Part shown: positions 16,768-25,159 of the stretch, piece after piece | How positions within the stretch are numbered: position 1 is the stretch's first letter | Layout of the letters: every line of letters begins with the position of its first letter | Origin: LMUY01 sp965199105 | Lineage (GTDB): Bacteria; Pseudomonadota; Alphaproteobacteria; Acetobacterales; Acetobacteraceae | Assembly (NCBI GenBank): GCA_965199105.1 | Contig: CBDAQO010000002.1 | Span: forward strand, 310,001 to 374,000 | DNA: 64,000 nt | Direction: 5' to 3' | Made by a program: the position numbers and the translations under genes | Notes under the pieces: model-generated | Databases searched by the model: none | Told to the model about the DNA's origin: nothing | What the model saw: the letters and a program-made list of their open reading frames with translations, nothing else

Positions 16768-17928
16768 TCAGCGCACTAGGCCACTCAGCTTGGCGTAAAG
16801 CTTGGTGGTGCGCGGCCCCGGGGTGAAGCGCAGGATGCCGAACATCACGTCCGGCAGCACGCCGCGCGGGCCGAACTCGTCGCGGCTATAGCCGGCGGCC
16901 TGCGCCATCTTGGCCATGCCGCCGAGCCGGTCGCCGATGCCGCCATCGCCGTAGATTGCGGTGCGCCCTTCGTAGAGGCGCAGCGCTTGCTGGTAGGCGG
17001 GCAAATGCGCGTCCATGCGGGCTTGGAACGCCGGCGCCGCCCGCGCGCGCAAGTCGGGCCACATGGCGATGATGTTACGCAGCCGCTGCACCCGCACGTT
17101 GAAGTAGCGCGAGCGCGAGGTGGGCGTGCGGTCCACCTTGCGGGTGAAGGCGCCGATCACGTTGGAGCCGTGCTGGCGGTAGTCGACCAGGCACTCGTCG
17201 ACATCGACCACTTCGCCCAGGATGGCGGCCAGGAAGTAGTACCACTGGTCGTGGGTGTCGCGTTCCACGGTGCCGGTCTCGGTGACATGGGCGGTGCGCG
17301 GCCACAGGTCGTTGCAGTCGTTGAGCCAGCGGCGGAACACCATGCTCATGCCGTATTCGAGGTGCAGCGGCTTGCGATACCACGCCCACTGCCCGTTGGG
17401 GCGGCTCACCAGGCGCTGGCCCAGGCTGCTGCCGTCGCGGTCTACGATGTTGGCGTCGTGGCAGACCATGGTGACGTCCGGATTGGCGAACGGGGCGACG
17501 CAGCGCTCGAGCTTGTTGTCATGCCAGACGTCGTCCTGGTCGCAGAACGCGATGAGGTCTCCCCGGCAGCGCTCGGCCGTGGTGAAGAAGTTGCCGCGAA
17601 ACCCGAGCCGCACCGGGTTCTGCTGCACCAGGACGGGGAACGGGGCCGTCTTTGCGAAGGCGTCCAGGATGGCGATGGTGCCGTCGGTGGACGCGTCGTC
17701 GCCCACCACCAGTTCGAGCGGGCGGAGGGTTTGCCGGGCCAGGCTGTCCAACTGCGCCTGCAGGAAGCGCTCGCCCTGGCAGGTGGCCAAGGCGACCGAG
17801 AGGGTGGGCGCTGTTGGCGGTCGGGTGGGGTGGGTGGGATTTGGGTCCGGCAATGCAGTCTGGCCTTTCCGATTGCCTGGCTCGGCGGAATTCCAGCGGT
17901 CGCTTGCGGCCCGTGATAACGTCGTCAT
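16768..17928 (-). CDS. Family 2 glycosyltransferase
   Basis: 386 residues. GT-A fold signatures are clear: LSVALATCQGERFLQAQLDSL, then VVGDDASTDGT, the AFCDQDDVW metal site, and a later HDQWYYFLAA helix. The DQDDVW form is typical of rhamnosyl and related O-antigen glycosyltransferases. It is divergent from rmlB, which makes dTDP-L-rhamnose, so a rhamnosyltransferase role in cell-surface polysaccharide is a reasonable inference. The start ATG 17928 is the nearest to the conserved domain with about 45 residues of Pro/Thr-rich leader; the leader is unusual. Confidence 0.85.
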   Translation of the reverse strand: MTTLSRAASDRWNSAEPGNRKGQTALPDPNPTHPTRPPTAPTLSVALATCQGERFLQAQLDSLARQTLRPLELVVGDDASTDGTIAILDAFAKTAPFPVLVQQNPVRLGFRGNFFTTAERCRGDLIAFCDQDDVWHDNKLERCVAPFANPDVTMVCHDANIVDRDGSSLGQRLVSRPNGQWAWYRKPLHLEYGMSMVFRRWLNDCNDLWPRTAHVTETGTVERDTHDQWYYFLAAILGEVVDVDECLVDYRQHGSNVIGAFTRKVDRTPTSRSRYFNVRVQRLRNIIAMWPDLRARAAPAFQARMDAHLPAYQQALRLYEGRTAIYGDGGIGDRLGGMAKMAQAAGYSRDEFGPRGVLPDVMFGILRFTPGPRTTKLYAKLSGLVR

Positions 17929-18078
17929 CGGGCTGGACGCAACAACCGTTTCGTTCCAATGGTGTTGGCAGCGGGCAGGGCAGCCGGAAATTAACCCGTT
18001 GCTGCACTGCGGTAGACCTGGCAGTTTGCCGTCTGCGTCTTCAAAACGGTGTGCGCACTCCCAGCAGGTGACACTGAT

Positions 18079-19134
18079 ATGCGAGTTTTGCTTACCGGCG
18101 GGTGTGGGTTCATCGGCTCTGCCGTGGTCCGGCACCTGGTGCGAGACCGCGGCGCCAGCGTCGTCAACGTCGACAAGATGTCCTACGCGGCGTCGGAGGA
18201 CGCGCTGGAAGGCGCGTTCGGCGACCCGCGCCACACCCTGATCAAGGCCGACATCACCGACGCGGCGGCGATGCGCGCCGCCTTTGCCACCCACCAGCCG
18301 GATGCGGTGATGCACCTGGCGGCGGAGACGCATGTGGACCGCTCGATCGACGGCCCGGCGCCGTTCATCCAGACCAACGTGGTCGGCACCTTCGTGCTGC
18401 TGGAGGCGGCGCGGGAGTATTGGTCGGCGCTGTCCGGGGCCAAGCGGGCGGCGTTTCGCTTCCACCACGTGTCGACCGACGAGGTGTTTGGGGCGCTGGG
18501 CGCGGACGACCCGCCGTTCACCGAGACCACGCCGTATGACCCGCGCAGCCCGTACTCGGCGAGCAAGGCCGGGTCGGACCACCTGGTGCGGGCCTGGTTC
18601 CACACCTACGGGCTGCCGGCGTTCGTCACCAACACCACCAACAACTACGGCCCGTGGCAATTCCCCGAAAAGCTGATCCCGCTGGTCACGCTCAACGCGC
18701 TCGAGGGCAAGACGCTGCCGGTGTATGGCGACGGCTCCAACCAGCGCGACTGGCTGTTCGTGGACGACCACGCCGAGGCGCTGGTGCTGGCGCTGGAGCG
18801 GGCCGAGCCGGGCAGCACGCTGGCGATTGGGGCGCAGCAGCCGCGCAGCAACCTGCAGGTGGTGCGGGCGATCTGCGCCACGCTCGACCGCATCGAGCCC
18901 GACCCGGCGGGCCCGCGCGAGCGGCTGATCCATTTCGTGACCGACCGGCCCGGCCACGACTTCCGCTACGAGATCGACCCGGCGCGGGCGCAGGCGGCGC
19001 TGGGCTGGACCGCGGCGCACCACTTCGAGCGCGGCCTGGAGCGCACCGTGCGCTGGTACCTGGACAACAGGGCCTGGTGGCAGCGCATCCGCGACGGCCG
19101 CTACGCCGGGCAGCGGCTGGGCACGGCGGCATGA
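18079..19134 (+). CDS. rfbB: dTDP-glucose 4,6-dehydratase
   Basis: Second step of dTDP-L-rhamnose synthesis (also called rmlB). 351 residues, NAD motif GGCGFIGS at residues 7-14, catalytic STDEVFG and YSASKAGSD motifs, and the NNYGPWQFPEKLIP segment characteristic of the dehydratase. The ATG at 18079 is directly followed by the Rossmann strand; an in-frame TTG-like start 30 bases upstream is less likely. It ends in a 4-base ATGA overlap with rfbA. Confidence 0.97.
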   Translation: MRVLLTGGCGFIGSAVVRHLVRDRGASVVNVDKMSYAASEDALEGAFGDPRHTLIKADITDAAAMRAAFATHQPDAVMHLAAETHVDRSIDGPAPFIQTNVVGTFVLLEAAREYWSALSGAKRAAFRFHHVSTDEVFGALGADDPPFTETTPYDPRSPYSASKAGSDHLVRAWFHTYGLPAFVTNTTNNYGPWQFPEKLIPLVTLNALEGKTLPVYGDGSNQRDWLFVDDHAEALVLALERAEPGSTLAIGAQQPRSNLQVVRAICATLDRIEPDPAGPRERLIHFVTDRPGHDFRYEIDPARAQAALGWTAAHHFERGLERTVRWYLDNRAWWQRIRDGRYAGQRLGTAA

Positions 19135-20006
19135 AGGGCATCCTGCTCGCCGGCGGCTCCGGCACCCGGCTGTACCCGATGACGCTGGCCAACTCCAAGC
19201 AGTTGCTGCCGGTCTACGACAAGCCGATGGTGTACTACCCGCTCTCGGTGCTGATGCTGGCCGGCATCCGGGACATCCTGGTGATCTCCACGCCGGTGGA
19301 CCTGCCTGGCTTCCGCCGCTTGCTGGGCGATGGCAGCCATCTCGGGTGCCGCATCGACTACGCCGAGCAGCCCAGCCCGGACGGGTTGGCGCAAGCCTTC
19401 CTGATCGGTGCCGAGTGGCTCGGCGGCGAGGCCTGCGCGCTGGTGCTCGGCGACAACATGATCTTCGGCGACCACCTCAGCCGCATCCTGCAGGAATGCG
19501 CCAGCCGCAGCAGCGGGGCCACCGTGTTCGCCTACCAAGTGCGGGACCCGGAGCGCTACGGCGTGGTGAAGTTCGACGGCGATGGCCGCGCCACCGAGAT
19601 CGTGGAGAAGCCCGCCGTCCATGTCTCGAACTGGGCGGTGATCGGGCTGTATTTCTACGACCACCGGGTGACCGAGCTGGCGCGCCGGGTGACGCCCTCG
19701 GCCCGCGGCGAACTCGAGATCACCGACCTCAACCGGATGTATCTTGACATGGGCGAGCTGTCGGTGGAGCGGCTGAGCCGCGGCTTCGCCTGGCTGGACG
19801 CGGGCACCCCGGACAGCCTGCTGCAGGCGTCGGGCTTCGTGCAGACCATCCAGTCGCGCCAGGGCATGCTGGTGGGCTGCCCGGAGGAGGTGGCGTTCCG
19901 CATGGGCTTCATCGACGCGCCGACGCTGCGGCAACGGGCGCACGCGCTGCGCAAGACCGAGCTCGGCCGGCTGCTGCTGGAACTGGCGGACGGGCTGCAT
20001 CAATGA
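19131..20006 (+). CDS. rfbA: Glucose-1-phosphate thymidylyltransferase
   Basis: First enzyme of dTDP-L-rhamnose synthesis (rmlA): dTTP plus glucose-1-phosphate gives dTDP-glucose. 291 residues beginning MKGILLAGGSGTRLYP with the nucleotide-binding signature, KQLLPVYDKPMVYYP, and the metal site VLGDNMIFGD. The C-terminal helix region FIDAPTLRQRAHALRKTELG is the allosteric part seen in RmlA. Overlaps rfbB (ATGA) and rfbC (ATGA). Confidence 0.97.
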   Translation: MKGILLAGGSGTRLYPMTLANSKQLLPVYDKPMVYYPLSVLMLAGIRDILVISTPVDLPGFRRLLGDGSHLGCRIDYAEQPSPDGLAQAFLIGAEWLGGEACALVLGDNMIFGDHLSRILQECASRSSGATVFAYQVRDPERYGVVKFDGDGRATEIVEKPAVHVSNWAVIGLYFYDHRVTELARRVTPSARGELEITDLNRMYLDMGELSVERLSRGFAWLDAGTPDSLLQASGFVQTIQSRQGMLVGCPEEVAFRMGFIDAPTLRQRAHALRKTELGRLLLELADGLHQ

Positions 20007-20560
20007 ACGTCGAGCCACAGGCGATCGCGGACGTGCTGCTGTTCACGCCGCCGCGCTTCGGCGACGACCGCGGGTTCTTTTCCGAGACCTGGACGGCGCG
20101 CGGCATGGTGGCGGCCGGCGTCACGCTGCCCTTCGTGCAGGACAACCACAGCATGTCGCAGGCGCGGGGCGTGTTGCGCGGGCTGCACTGCCAGTTGGCG
20201 CCGCATGCGCAGGGCAAGCTGGTCCGCGTGGTGCGCGGCGCGATCTGGGACGTGGCAGTGGATGCGCGGCGCGGCTCGGCCACGTTCGGCCAGCACGTCG
20301 GCACCGAGCTTTCGGCAGCCAATTGGCGCCAGCTCTGGGTGCCGCCGGGCTTCCTGCACGGGTTCGTCACGCTCGAGCCGGGCACCGAGGTGATCTACAA
20401 GACCACCGGCTACTACGACCGGGCGTCCGAACGCGGCGTGATGTGGGACGATCCCGACCTGGCCCTGCCGTGGCCAGTCGCGGCGTCCGAGGTGCAGCTT
20501 TCCGACAAGGACAAGGTGCTGCCGGGTTGGGCGGCGGCGGCGGCGTGGTTCACCCTGTGA
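20003..20560 (+). CDS. rfbC: dTDP-4-dehydrorhamnose 3,5-epimerase
   Basis: Cupin-fold epimerase (rmlC), 185 residues. Family motifs: FGDDRGFFSETW, FVQDNHSMSQARGVLRGLH with the catalytic His, KLVRVVRGAIWDVAVD, and WVPPGFLHGF. The start ATG overlaps the rfbA stop by 4 bases and the stop overlaps the rfbD GTG start by 4 bases, so the four genes form one tightly coupled operon. Confidence 0.96.
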   Translation: MNVEPQAIADVLLFTPPRFGDDRGFFSETWTARGMVAAGVTLPFVQDNHSMSQARGVLRGLHCQLAPHAQGKLVRVVRGAIWDVAVDARRGSATFGQHVGTELSAANWRQLWVPPGFLHGFVTLEPGTEVIYKTTGYYDRASERGVMWDDPDLALPWPVAASEVQLSDKDKVLPGWAAAAAWFTL

Positions 20561-21423
20561 TCCTGGTCACCGGCGGCGCCGGGCAGGTGGCGAGCGAGCT
20601 GGCGGCGCTGGGCGGTGCGCGGGTGGTGCGCGTCGGGCGGCCCGAATTCGACTTCGACCGGCCGGAGAGCCTGGCGGCCACGTTCGCCCGGGTGCGCCCG
20701 AGTGCAGTGGTAAACGCGGCGGCCTGGACGGCGGTAGACCTGGCGGAGCGCGAGGAGGCGGCGGCGTTCCGCGCCAACCGGGACGGGCCGGCCGAGTTGG
20801 CCAGGCTCTGCGCCGCCGCGGACGTGCCGCTGGTGCATCTCTCGACCGACTATGTGTTCGACGGCCGCAAGCCGACCCCCTACGTCGAGACCGACCCGAC
20901 CGGGCCAATGGGCGTGTACGGCCGCAGCAAGCTAGCGGGCGAGGCCGCGGTGCTGGCGGCCGGCGGGCGCGCGGCGGTGCTGCGGACGGCCTGGGTGTAC
21001 AACGCGACCGGCAAGAACTTCGTCCGCACCATGCTGGGCGCCGCGCTGAAAACCGACACGCTGCGGGTGGTGGCGGACCAGCAGGGTTGCCCGACCCATG
21101 CCGGCGACCTGGCCGCTGCCATCCTGGCCGTGCTGGAGCGGATGGCGGCGTGGCGGCCGGAGTTCGCCGGGGTGTTCCACGCCGCCGGGCTGGGCAGCGT
21201 GACCTGGCACGGGTTTGCCGAGGCCATCTTCGCCGAAGCCGCCCAGCATGGCCGACGCAGCCCCACCATCCAGCCGATCGCCACCGCCGACTGGCCGACG
21301 CCCGCCGCCCGCCCGGCCAACTCGCGGCTGGATTGCACCAAGCTGCGGGAGGTGTTCGGCGTGGCGCTGCCGGCGTGGCAGCCGAGCCTGGCCCGCACCG
21401 TGGCCGAGATCACCGCCGCGTAG
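20557..21423 (+). CDS. rfbD: dTDP-4-dehydrorhamnose reductase
   Basis: Last step to dTDP-L-rhamnose (rmlD). 288 residues. The GTG start at 20557 overlaps the rfbC stop (GTGA) and leads straight into ILVTGGAGQVASEL. NAAAWTAVDLAE, LSTDYVFDG and the catalytic YGRSKLAGE follow, then QQGCPTHAGDLA. The next gene begins after 42 bases and is unrelated in function. Confidence 0.96.
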   Translation: MILVTGGAGQVASELAALGGARVVRVGRPEFDFDRPESLAATFARVRPSAVVNAAAWTAVDLAEREEAAAFRANRDGPAELARLCAAADVPLVHLSTDYVFDGRKPTPYVETDPTGPMGVYGRSKLAGEAAVLAAGGRAAVLRTAWVYNATGKNFVRTMLGAALKTDTLRVVADQQGCPTHAGDLAAAILAVLERMAAWRPEFAGVFHAAGLGSVTWHGFAEAIFAEAAQHGRRSPTIQPIATADWPTPAARPANSRLDCTKLREVFGVALPAWQPSLARTVAEITAA

Positions 21424-21465
21424 ACCTCCCTTGAGCCGACCGTCTGGCGCTGCCATTTGCCCGCC

Positions 21466-22485
21466 ATGAAAAATCTGTTGCGCTGGATGATGGTGGCCGG
21501 GCTGTTCATGCTGGGGTGTGGCCCGGCGGGTGCCAGCGTGCACCTGGCCGACCCTTGGCCCGACCCCGGCAGCGTTACCATCCGGACCCAGGGCGTGACG
21601 CTGCACAGCAGTGACCCGTTCACCCCAGCCGATATCGGGCGGGGCAAGCCGCGCGACGTGACGGCGCAGCTCTTCCTGCCGCAGACCATCGCGCCCGGCG
21701 ACCCGGCGCCCGCCGTGGTGCTGCTGCATGGCTCGGCGGGCAACGCCTATGAGCGCGGCGAGCGCTACGGCCCGGCGTTGGCCTCGATGGGGATCGCGGT
21801 GCTGGTGGTGGACACCTACGCCTCGCGGCCGGACTTGGGCGACAGCTTCATCGAGCGCGTGCTCAACATCACCGAGACCATGTTCGACGCGGACGCCTAC
21901 GCCGCGCTGCGCTACCTCGCCACCCGGCCCGACATCGACGCGCACCGGGTGGTGCTGGCCGGATTCTCCTATGGCGGCATGGCGGCGACCTACGCAATGT
22001 ATTCCCAGATGGCGGACCGGTTCATGCCGCCAGGCCTGCGCTTCGCCGGGCACGTGGCGTTCTACGCGCCCTGCATCGCCCGCTTCCGCGACAGCCGCAC
22101 CACCGGTGCGCCGTTGCTGATGCTGTATGGCCAGTCGGACGAGCTGATGCGCGCCAGCCGGTGCGAGCAGATTGCCAGTGACCTGCGGGGCGGCGGCAGC
22201 GCGGTGCAGATCATCAGCTACCCCGGGGCGGTGCATCAGTGGGACGGACCGATGGCGCCGCGCACGATCGGGCGGCACCTGGCGGATTGCAGCTTCATGG
22301 TGAACCGCGACGGCACGGTGACGGACGAGACCACCGAGCTGCCGATGGATGGGCCGGTGATGCGCAAGGTCAGCCTCGCGCTCTGCACGGGCAGCCGGCC
22401 GTATCCGATCGGGCGCAACGCGGCGGCCGCGGCGGCGTCGAACCGGGATTTCGCCGCGTTCCTGGCACGGGTGTTTTCGGGGTAG
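21466..22485 (+). CDS. Dienelactone hydrolase family protein, exported
   Basis: 339 residues with an N-terminal hydrophobic segment (MKNLLRWMMVAGLFMLGCG), which could be a lipoprotein or ordinary signal, so a periplasmic location is likely. Alpha/beta hydrolase features: VVLLHGSAGN for the oxyanion hole, nucleophile elbow GFSYGGMA, Asp in YGQSDELM and His in GAVHQWDG. Several cysteines in the C-terminal half may pair. Substrate unknown. The ATG at 21466 is chosen over a TTG three codons upstream. Confidence 0.85.
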   Translation: MKNLLRWMMVAGLFMLGCGPAGASVHLADPWPDPGSVTIRTQGVTLHSSDPFTPADIGRGKPRDVTAQLFLPQTIAPGDPAPAVVLLHGSAGNAYERGERYGPALASMGIAVLVVDTYASRPDLGDSFIERVLNITETMFDADAYAALRYLATRPDIDAHRVVLAGFSYGGMAATYAMYSQMADRFMPPGLRFAGHVAFYAPCIARFRDSRTTGAPLLMLYGQSDELMRASRCEQIASDLRGGGSAVQIISYPGAVHQWDGPMAPRTIGRHLADCSFMVNRDGTVTDETTELPMDGPVMRKVSLALCTGSRPYPIGRNAAAAAASNRDFAAFLARVFSG

Positions 22486-22512
22486 GCGGCGAGCCCGCTG
22501 AACGTAGCGCCG

Positions 22513-22558
22513 CCCCTCACCCAAGCCTCTCCCGGAGGGAGAGGGCTTGTTGGGGTGA
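22513..22558. repeat. CTCTCCC/GGGAGAG palindromic repeat
   Basis: CAAGCCTCTCCC and GGGAGAGGGCTTG form a long stem with a very short loop, flanked by CCCCTCACC and GGGGTGAC. It is 28 bases after the hydrolase stop and could end its transcript. Same family as the copies at 14373, 27553 and 32152. Confidence 0.8.
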
Positions 22559-22585
22559 CTGCGATGGCCTGCCTGGTGGGCGCGG

Positions 22586-22691
22586 CTAGAGCAGCATCCG
22601 AGCAATCGGAGTCGCTTCGCGATCCGAAGGCTCGGATAAAGCTGCTCTTTTCTCAGTCAAGCAGAGCATGATCGAAGAGATCATGCTCTAG
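22586..22691 (+). repeat. 106-bp CTAG-bounded element, copy A
   Basis: Begins CTAGAGCA and ends TGCTCTAG. It can fold into two hairpins: ATCCGAG...CTCGGAT, and GAGCATGATC...GATCATGCTC (10-bp perfect stem, 5-base loop GAAGA). Copy B at 43316-43421 is nearly identical in the opposite orientation, with only a few mismatches. The right-hand CTAG supplies the TAG stop of the uronate dehydrogenase gene on the minus strand. Confidence 0.88.
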
Positions 22692-23476
22692 GTGATGGCG
22701 CAGAAGGCGCCGCCCTGGTGGCGCTCCACGACGGGGTCGGCGGTGGTCTTGCCCTCGAGTTCGGCGGTGGCGCTGTCGGCGCTGTCCTGGGGCGCCCAGC
22801 CCAGGGCGTCGCGGTCGTCGTGCCGCCACCAGGTCATGCGAGTGTTGGCCGACGCGCCCCAGACCACGAAGCAGCCCTCGACCGGGGCCAGCACGCTGCG
22901 CTGCACCAGGCGGACGAGGTCGGGGTAGGACAGCCAGGTGGCCAACATGCGGGCGTCGACCGGCTTGGGCGTGGCCGAGCCGATGCGCAGGAACACGCTG
23001 CTGACGCCGTGCTTGCTCCAGTAGAGCCGACCCATCAGCTCGCCATAGGCCTTGGACAGGCCGTAATAGCCATCGGGGCGGAACTCGCAGTCGGCGTCCA
23101 GCGTGGCAGTGCGCTCATGGAAGCCCACCGCGTGGTTGGAGGAGGCGAACACCATACGCGCACCCTCGCGCCGGGCCGCTTCGTAGACGTGATAGAGGCC
23201 GCGCAGGTTGGGTCCGATCACCGTCTCGAACGGCTGCTCGACCGACACGCCGCCGAAATGCAGCACCGCACCGCAGCCCTCGGCCTGACGCAGGATGGCG
23301 GGGCCGTCCTCGAGGTCGGCGGCGACGAAGCGGGCGCGGTCGGGCAGCGGGTCGGGGAACGGCACCCGGTCGGTCAGCCGCAGCGTCCAGCCCTGCGCCG
23401 CCAGTTCGCGCGCCAGCAGCCGGCCGAGCGCGCCCGAGGCACCCGTCAGCAGCACGGGCTTGGGCGGGATGGTCAT
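22688..23476 (-). CDS. udh: NAD-dependent uronate dehydrogenase family protein
   Basis: Short-chain dehydrogenase fold, 262 residues. It matches my memory of uronate dehydrogenases (oxidising galacturonate or glucuronate to aldarolactone) along its length: GASGALG, LHFGGVSVEQPFE, GLYHVYEAAR, VFASSNHAVG, catalytic YYGLSKAYGE, RIGSATPKP, VVWGASAN and LGWAPQD. The C-terminus ends QGGAFCAIT with the stop TAG lying in repeat copy A, so the last few residues may have been replaced by the insertion. It is 10 bases downstream of the RraA-like gene, probably one operon for sugar-acid breakdown. Confidence 0.85.
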   Translation of the reverse strand: MTIPPKPVLLTGASGALGRLLARELAAQGWTLRLTDRVPFPDPLPDRARFVAADLEDGPAILRQAEGCGAVLHFGGVSVEQPFETVIGPNLRGLYHVYEAARREGARMVFASSNHAVGFHERTATLDADCEFRPDGYYGLSKAYGELMGRLYWSKHGVSSVFLRIGSATPKPVDARMLATWLSYPDLVRLVQRSVLAPVEGCFVVWGASANTRMTWWRHDDRDALGWAPQDSADSATAELEGKTTADPVVERHQGGAFCAIT

Positions 23477-23486
23477 GGCAGCGTCC

Positions 23487-24188
23487 TCACCGGTCGCGGG
23501 TGGCCTCGTAGCGCGCCTTGTTCTCGGCGTTGGGTGGGTAGAGGCCGGGCAGTACCGCGCCGGCCTCGACCTGCTGCATGATCCAGCCTTCCAACCGCTC
23601 CTGCTCCACCGCGGCCGTCACCACCGCCGCCAGCAGCGCCTGCGGGATCACCACGGCGCCGTCGTCGTCCACCACGATCACGTCGTCCGGGAACACCGCC
23701 ACGCCGCCGACGCCGACCGGCTCCTGCCAGGCGACGAAGGTGAGGCCGGCGACCGACGGGGGTGCGGCGGCGCCCTTGCACCACACCGGCAGCCCCGTGG
23801 CGAGCACGCCGGCAACGTCGCGCACCACGCCGTCGGTGACGAGGGCAGCGACGCCGCGATGGGCCATGCGGGCGCACAGGATGTCCCCGAAGATGCCGGC
23901 GTCCTCCACGCCCATAGCGTCCACCACGGCGATGCAGCCGGCGGGCATGGCCTCGATGGCGGCGCGGGTGGAGACGGGCGAGCTCCAGGATTCGGGGGTG
24001 GCGAGGTCCTCCCGGGCGGGCACGAAGCGCAGGGTGAAGGCGCGGCCGACCCGGCGTGGCTGGCCCGCTTGCAGCGGCTTGGTGCCGCGGAGCCACACGT
24101 TGCGCAGGCCATGCTTGAGCAACACGGTGGTGAGCGTGGCGGTGGAGATGCCGCCGAGCGTGTCGAGGGTGGCGGGGTCCAGGGTCAT
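23487..24188 (-). CDS. RraA-like / HMG-type aldolase family protein
   Basis: 233 residues of the RraA fold: ISTATLTTVLLKHG at the N-terminus, then GDILCARMAHRGVAALVTDGVVRD, the signature that holds the metal-binding Asp and Arg in 4-hydroxy-4-methyl-2-oxoglutarate aldolases, and DDVIVVDDDGAVVIP. Family members are either retro-aldolases or RNase E regulators; the location next to a uronate dehydrogenase favours carbon metabolism. First gene of the two-gene unit. Confidence 0.82.
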   Translation of the reverse strand: MTLDPATLDTLGGISTATLTTVLLKHGLRNVWLRGTKPLQAGQPRRVGRAFTLRFVPAREDLATPESWSSPVSTRAAIEAMPAGCIAVVDAMGVEDAGIFGDILCARMAHRGVAALVTDGVVRDVAGVLATGLPVWCKGAAAPPSVAGLTFVAWQEPVGVGGVAVFPDDVIVVDDDGAVVIPQALLAAVVTAAVEQERLEGWIMQQVEAGAVLPGLYPPNAENKARYEATRDR

Positions 24189-24292
24189 GCGCGCGGGTCC
24201 TTCTCGGCGGCGGCGGCGGCGAGGGCAACACTTCGTTGAGACCGCGATGGGCGTAGCGTATCATGCCCGACCCGGCGTGAAGCAAAGCAAAC

Positions 24293-25141
24293 ATGAACAG
24301 GCGGTTGCGGATGGTTCGAGCGGGAGCGGTCACCCTGGCGATGCTTGCCGGGTGCTCCAGCCCAAAGGCGGTGCAGACCTTCGCCGCCATGGCGCCCGAC
24401 CCGGCGATCGCCGCCGGGCTGGCCAAGAGCTACGCCGCCGAGCCGGCCTGGAACCGGCAGTTGCACGCGGTCTGGGCGGTCCCCTCCAGCGCGCCGGTGA
24501 CGGACCGGGCGTCGCAGGTGCAGGGCATCGTCGGCATCGACAGCGCCATCCGGCAATACATGCAGGCGCTCGGCGCGCTGGCGGCCGACGGCGTGGTGCA
24601 GGCGGGCACGAATGTGGCCGACGTAAAGACCGGGCTGGCCGCGCTGCAGCAGGCCGAGCCCGCGGCGATCAGCACGGCGGACATCGGGGCGGTGACGGCG
24701 TTCGTGCAGTTCGCCACCGACCTGGCGGAGACCGGCTACCGCAACGCCAAGCTGGCGCAGGTCATCGGGCAGGCGCAGCCGGCGTTCCAGCAGGCGCTGG
24801 CGGTGCAGATCGGCATCGTGCGGCGCGGGATCGAGCCCTCGTTGCGGGAATACGCAAACGGCTATGCCGACGCGCAGGCCAACCTCGCGCCCGTGTCGCC
24901 GCTGCTGCGCTATGCCGTGAACCGGCAGTTGGCGGCCGATGCTGCGGCGGCGGCAACCGAGCTTGCGGCGGCCGAGGCTTACCTGGCGGCGCTGCGGGCG
25001 ATCCAGCAGGCGCACACCGCGCTGTATGACGACCGCGACCGGGTGCTGACAGCCGCGATGCTGACGCAGATCAAGGCGCCGGCAGAGGATGCGTTCAAGG
25101 CGTTCCAGGCCCTGCGCACCGCCGACGCGGCCGCGAACTGA
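24293..25141 (+). CDS. Lipoprotein of unknown function
   Basis: 282 residues. The N-terminus has a charged start, a hydrophobic stretch and the lipobox LAGC at about residues 18-21, so it should be a lipid-anchored periplasmic protein. The rest is Ala-rich and predicted by eye to be mostly helical, with heptad-like stretches. I recognise no family. It is followed 18 bases later by another Ala-rich helical protein, and the two are probably co-expressed. Confidence 0.75.
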   Translation: MNRRLRMVRAGAVTLAMLAGCSSPKAVQTFAAMAPDPAIAAGLAKSYAAEPAWNRQLHAVWAVPSSAPVTDRASQVQGIVGIDSAIRQYMQALGALAADGVVQAGTNVADVKTGLAALQQAEPAAISTADIGAVTAFVQFATDLAETGYRNAKLAQVIGQAQPAFQQALAVQIGIVRRGIEPSLREYANGYADAQANLAPVSPLLRYAVNRQLAADAAAAATELAAAEAYLAALRAIQQAHTALYDDRDRVLTAAMLTQIKAPAEDAFKAFQALRTADAAAN

Positions 25142-25159
25142 ACCACAAGGGGGCTCGCG

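Noticed and set aside
14663..16798. 711-codon open frame opposite hpnA and the esterase
   Set aside because: Its product is low-complexity Gly/Arg/Val-rich with no domain, and it lies antisense to two well-supported genes; in GC-rich DNA such shadows are expected.
22500..22700. Insertion sequence remnant
   Set aside because: Repeats are too short and carry no transposase fragment; treated as palindromic or MITE-like elements.
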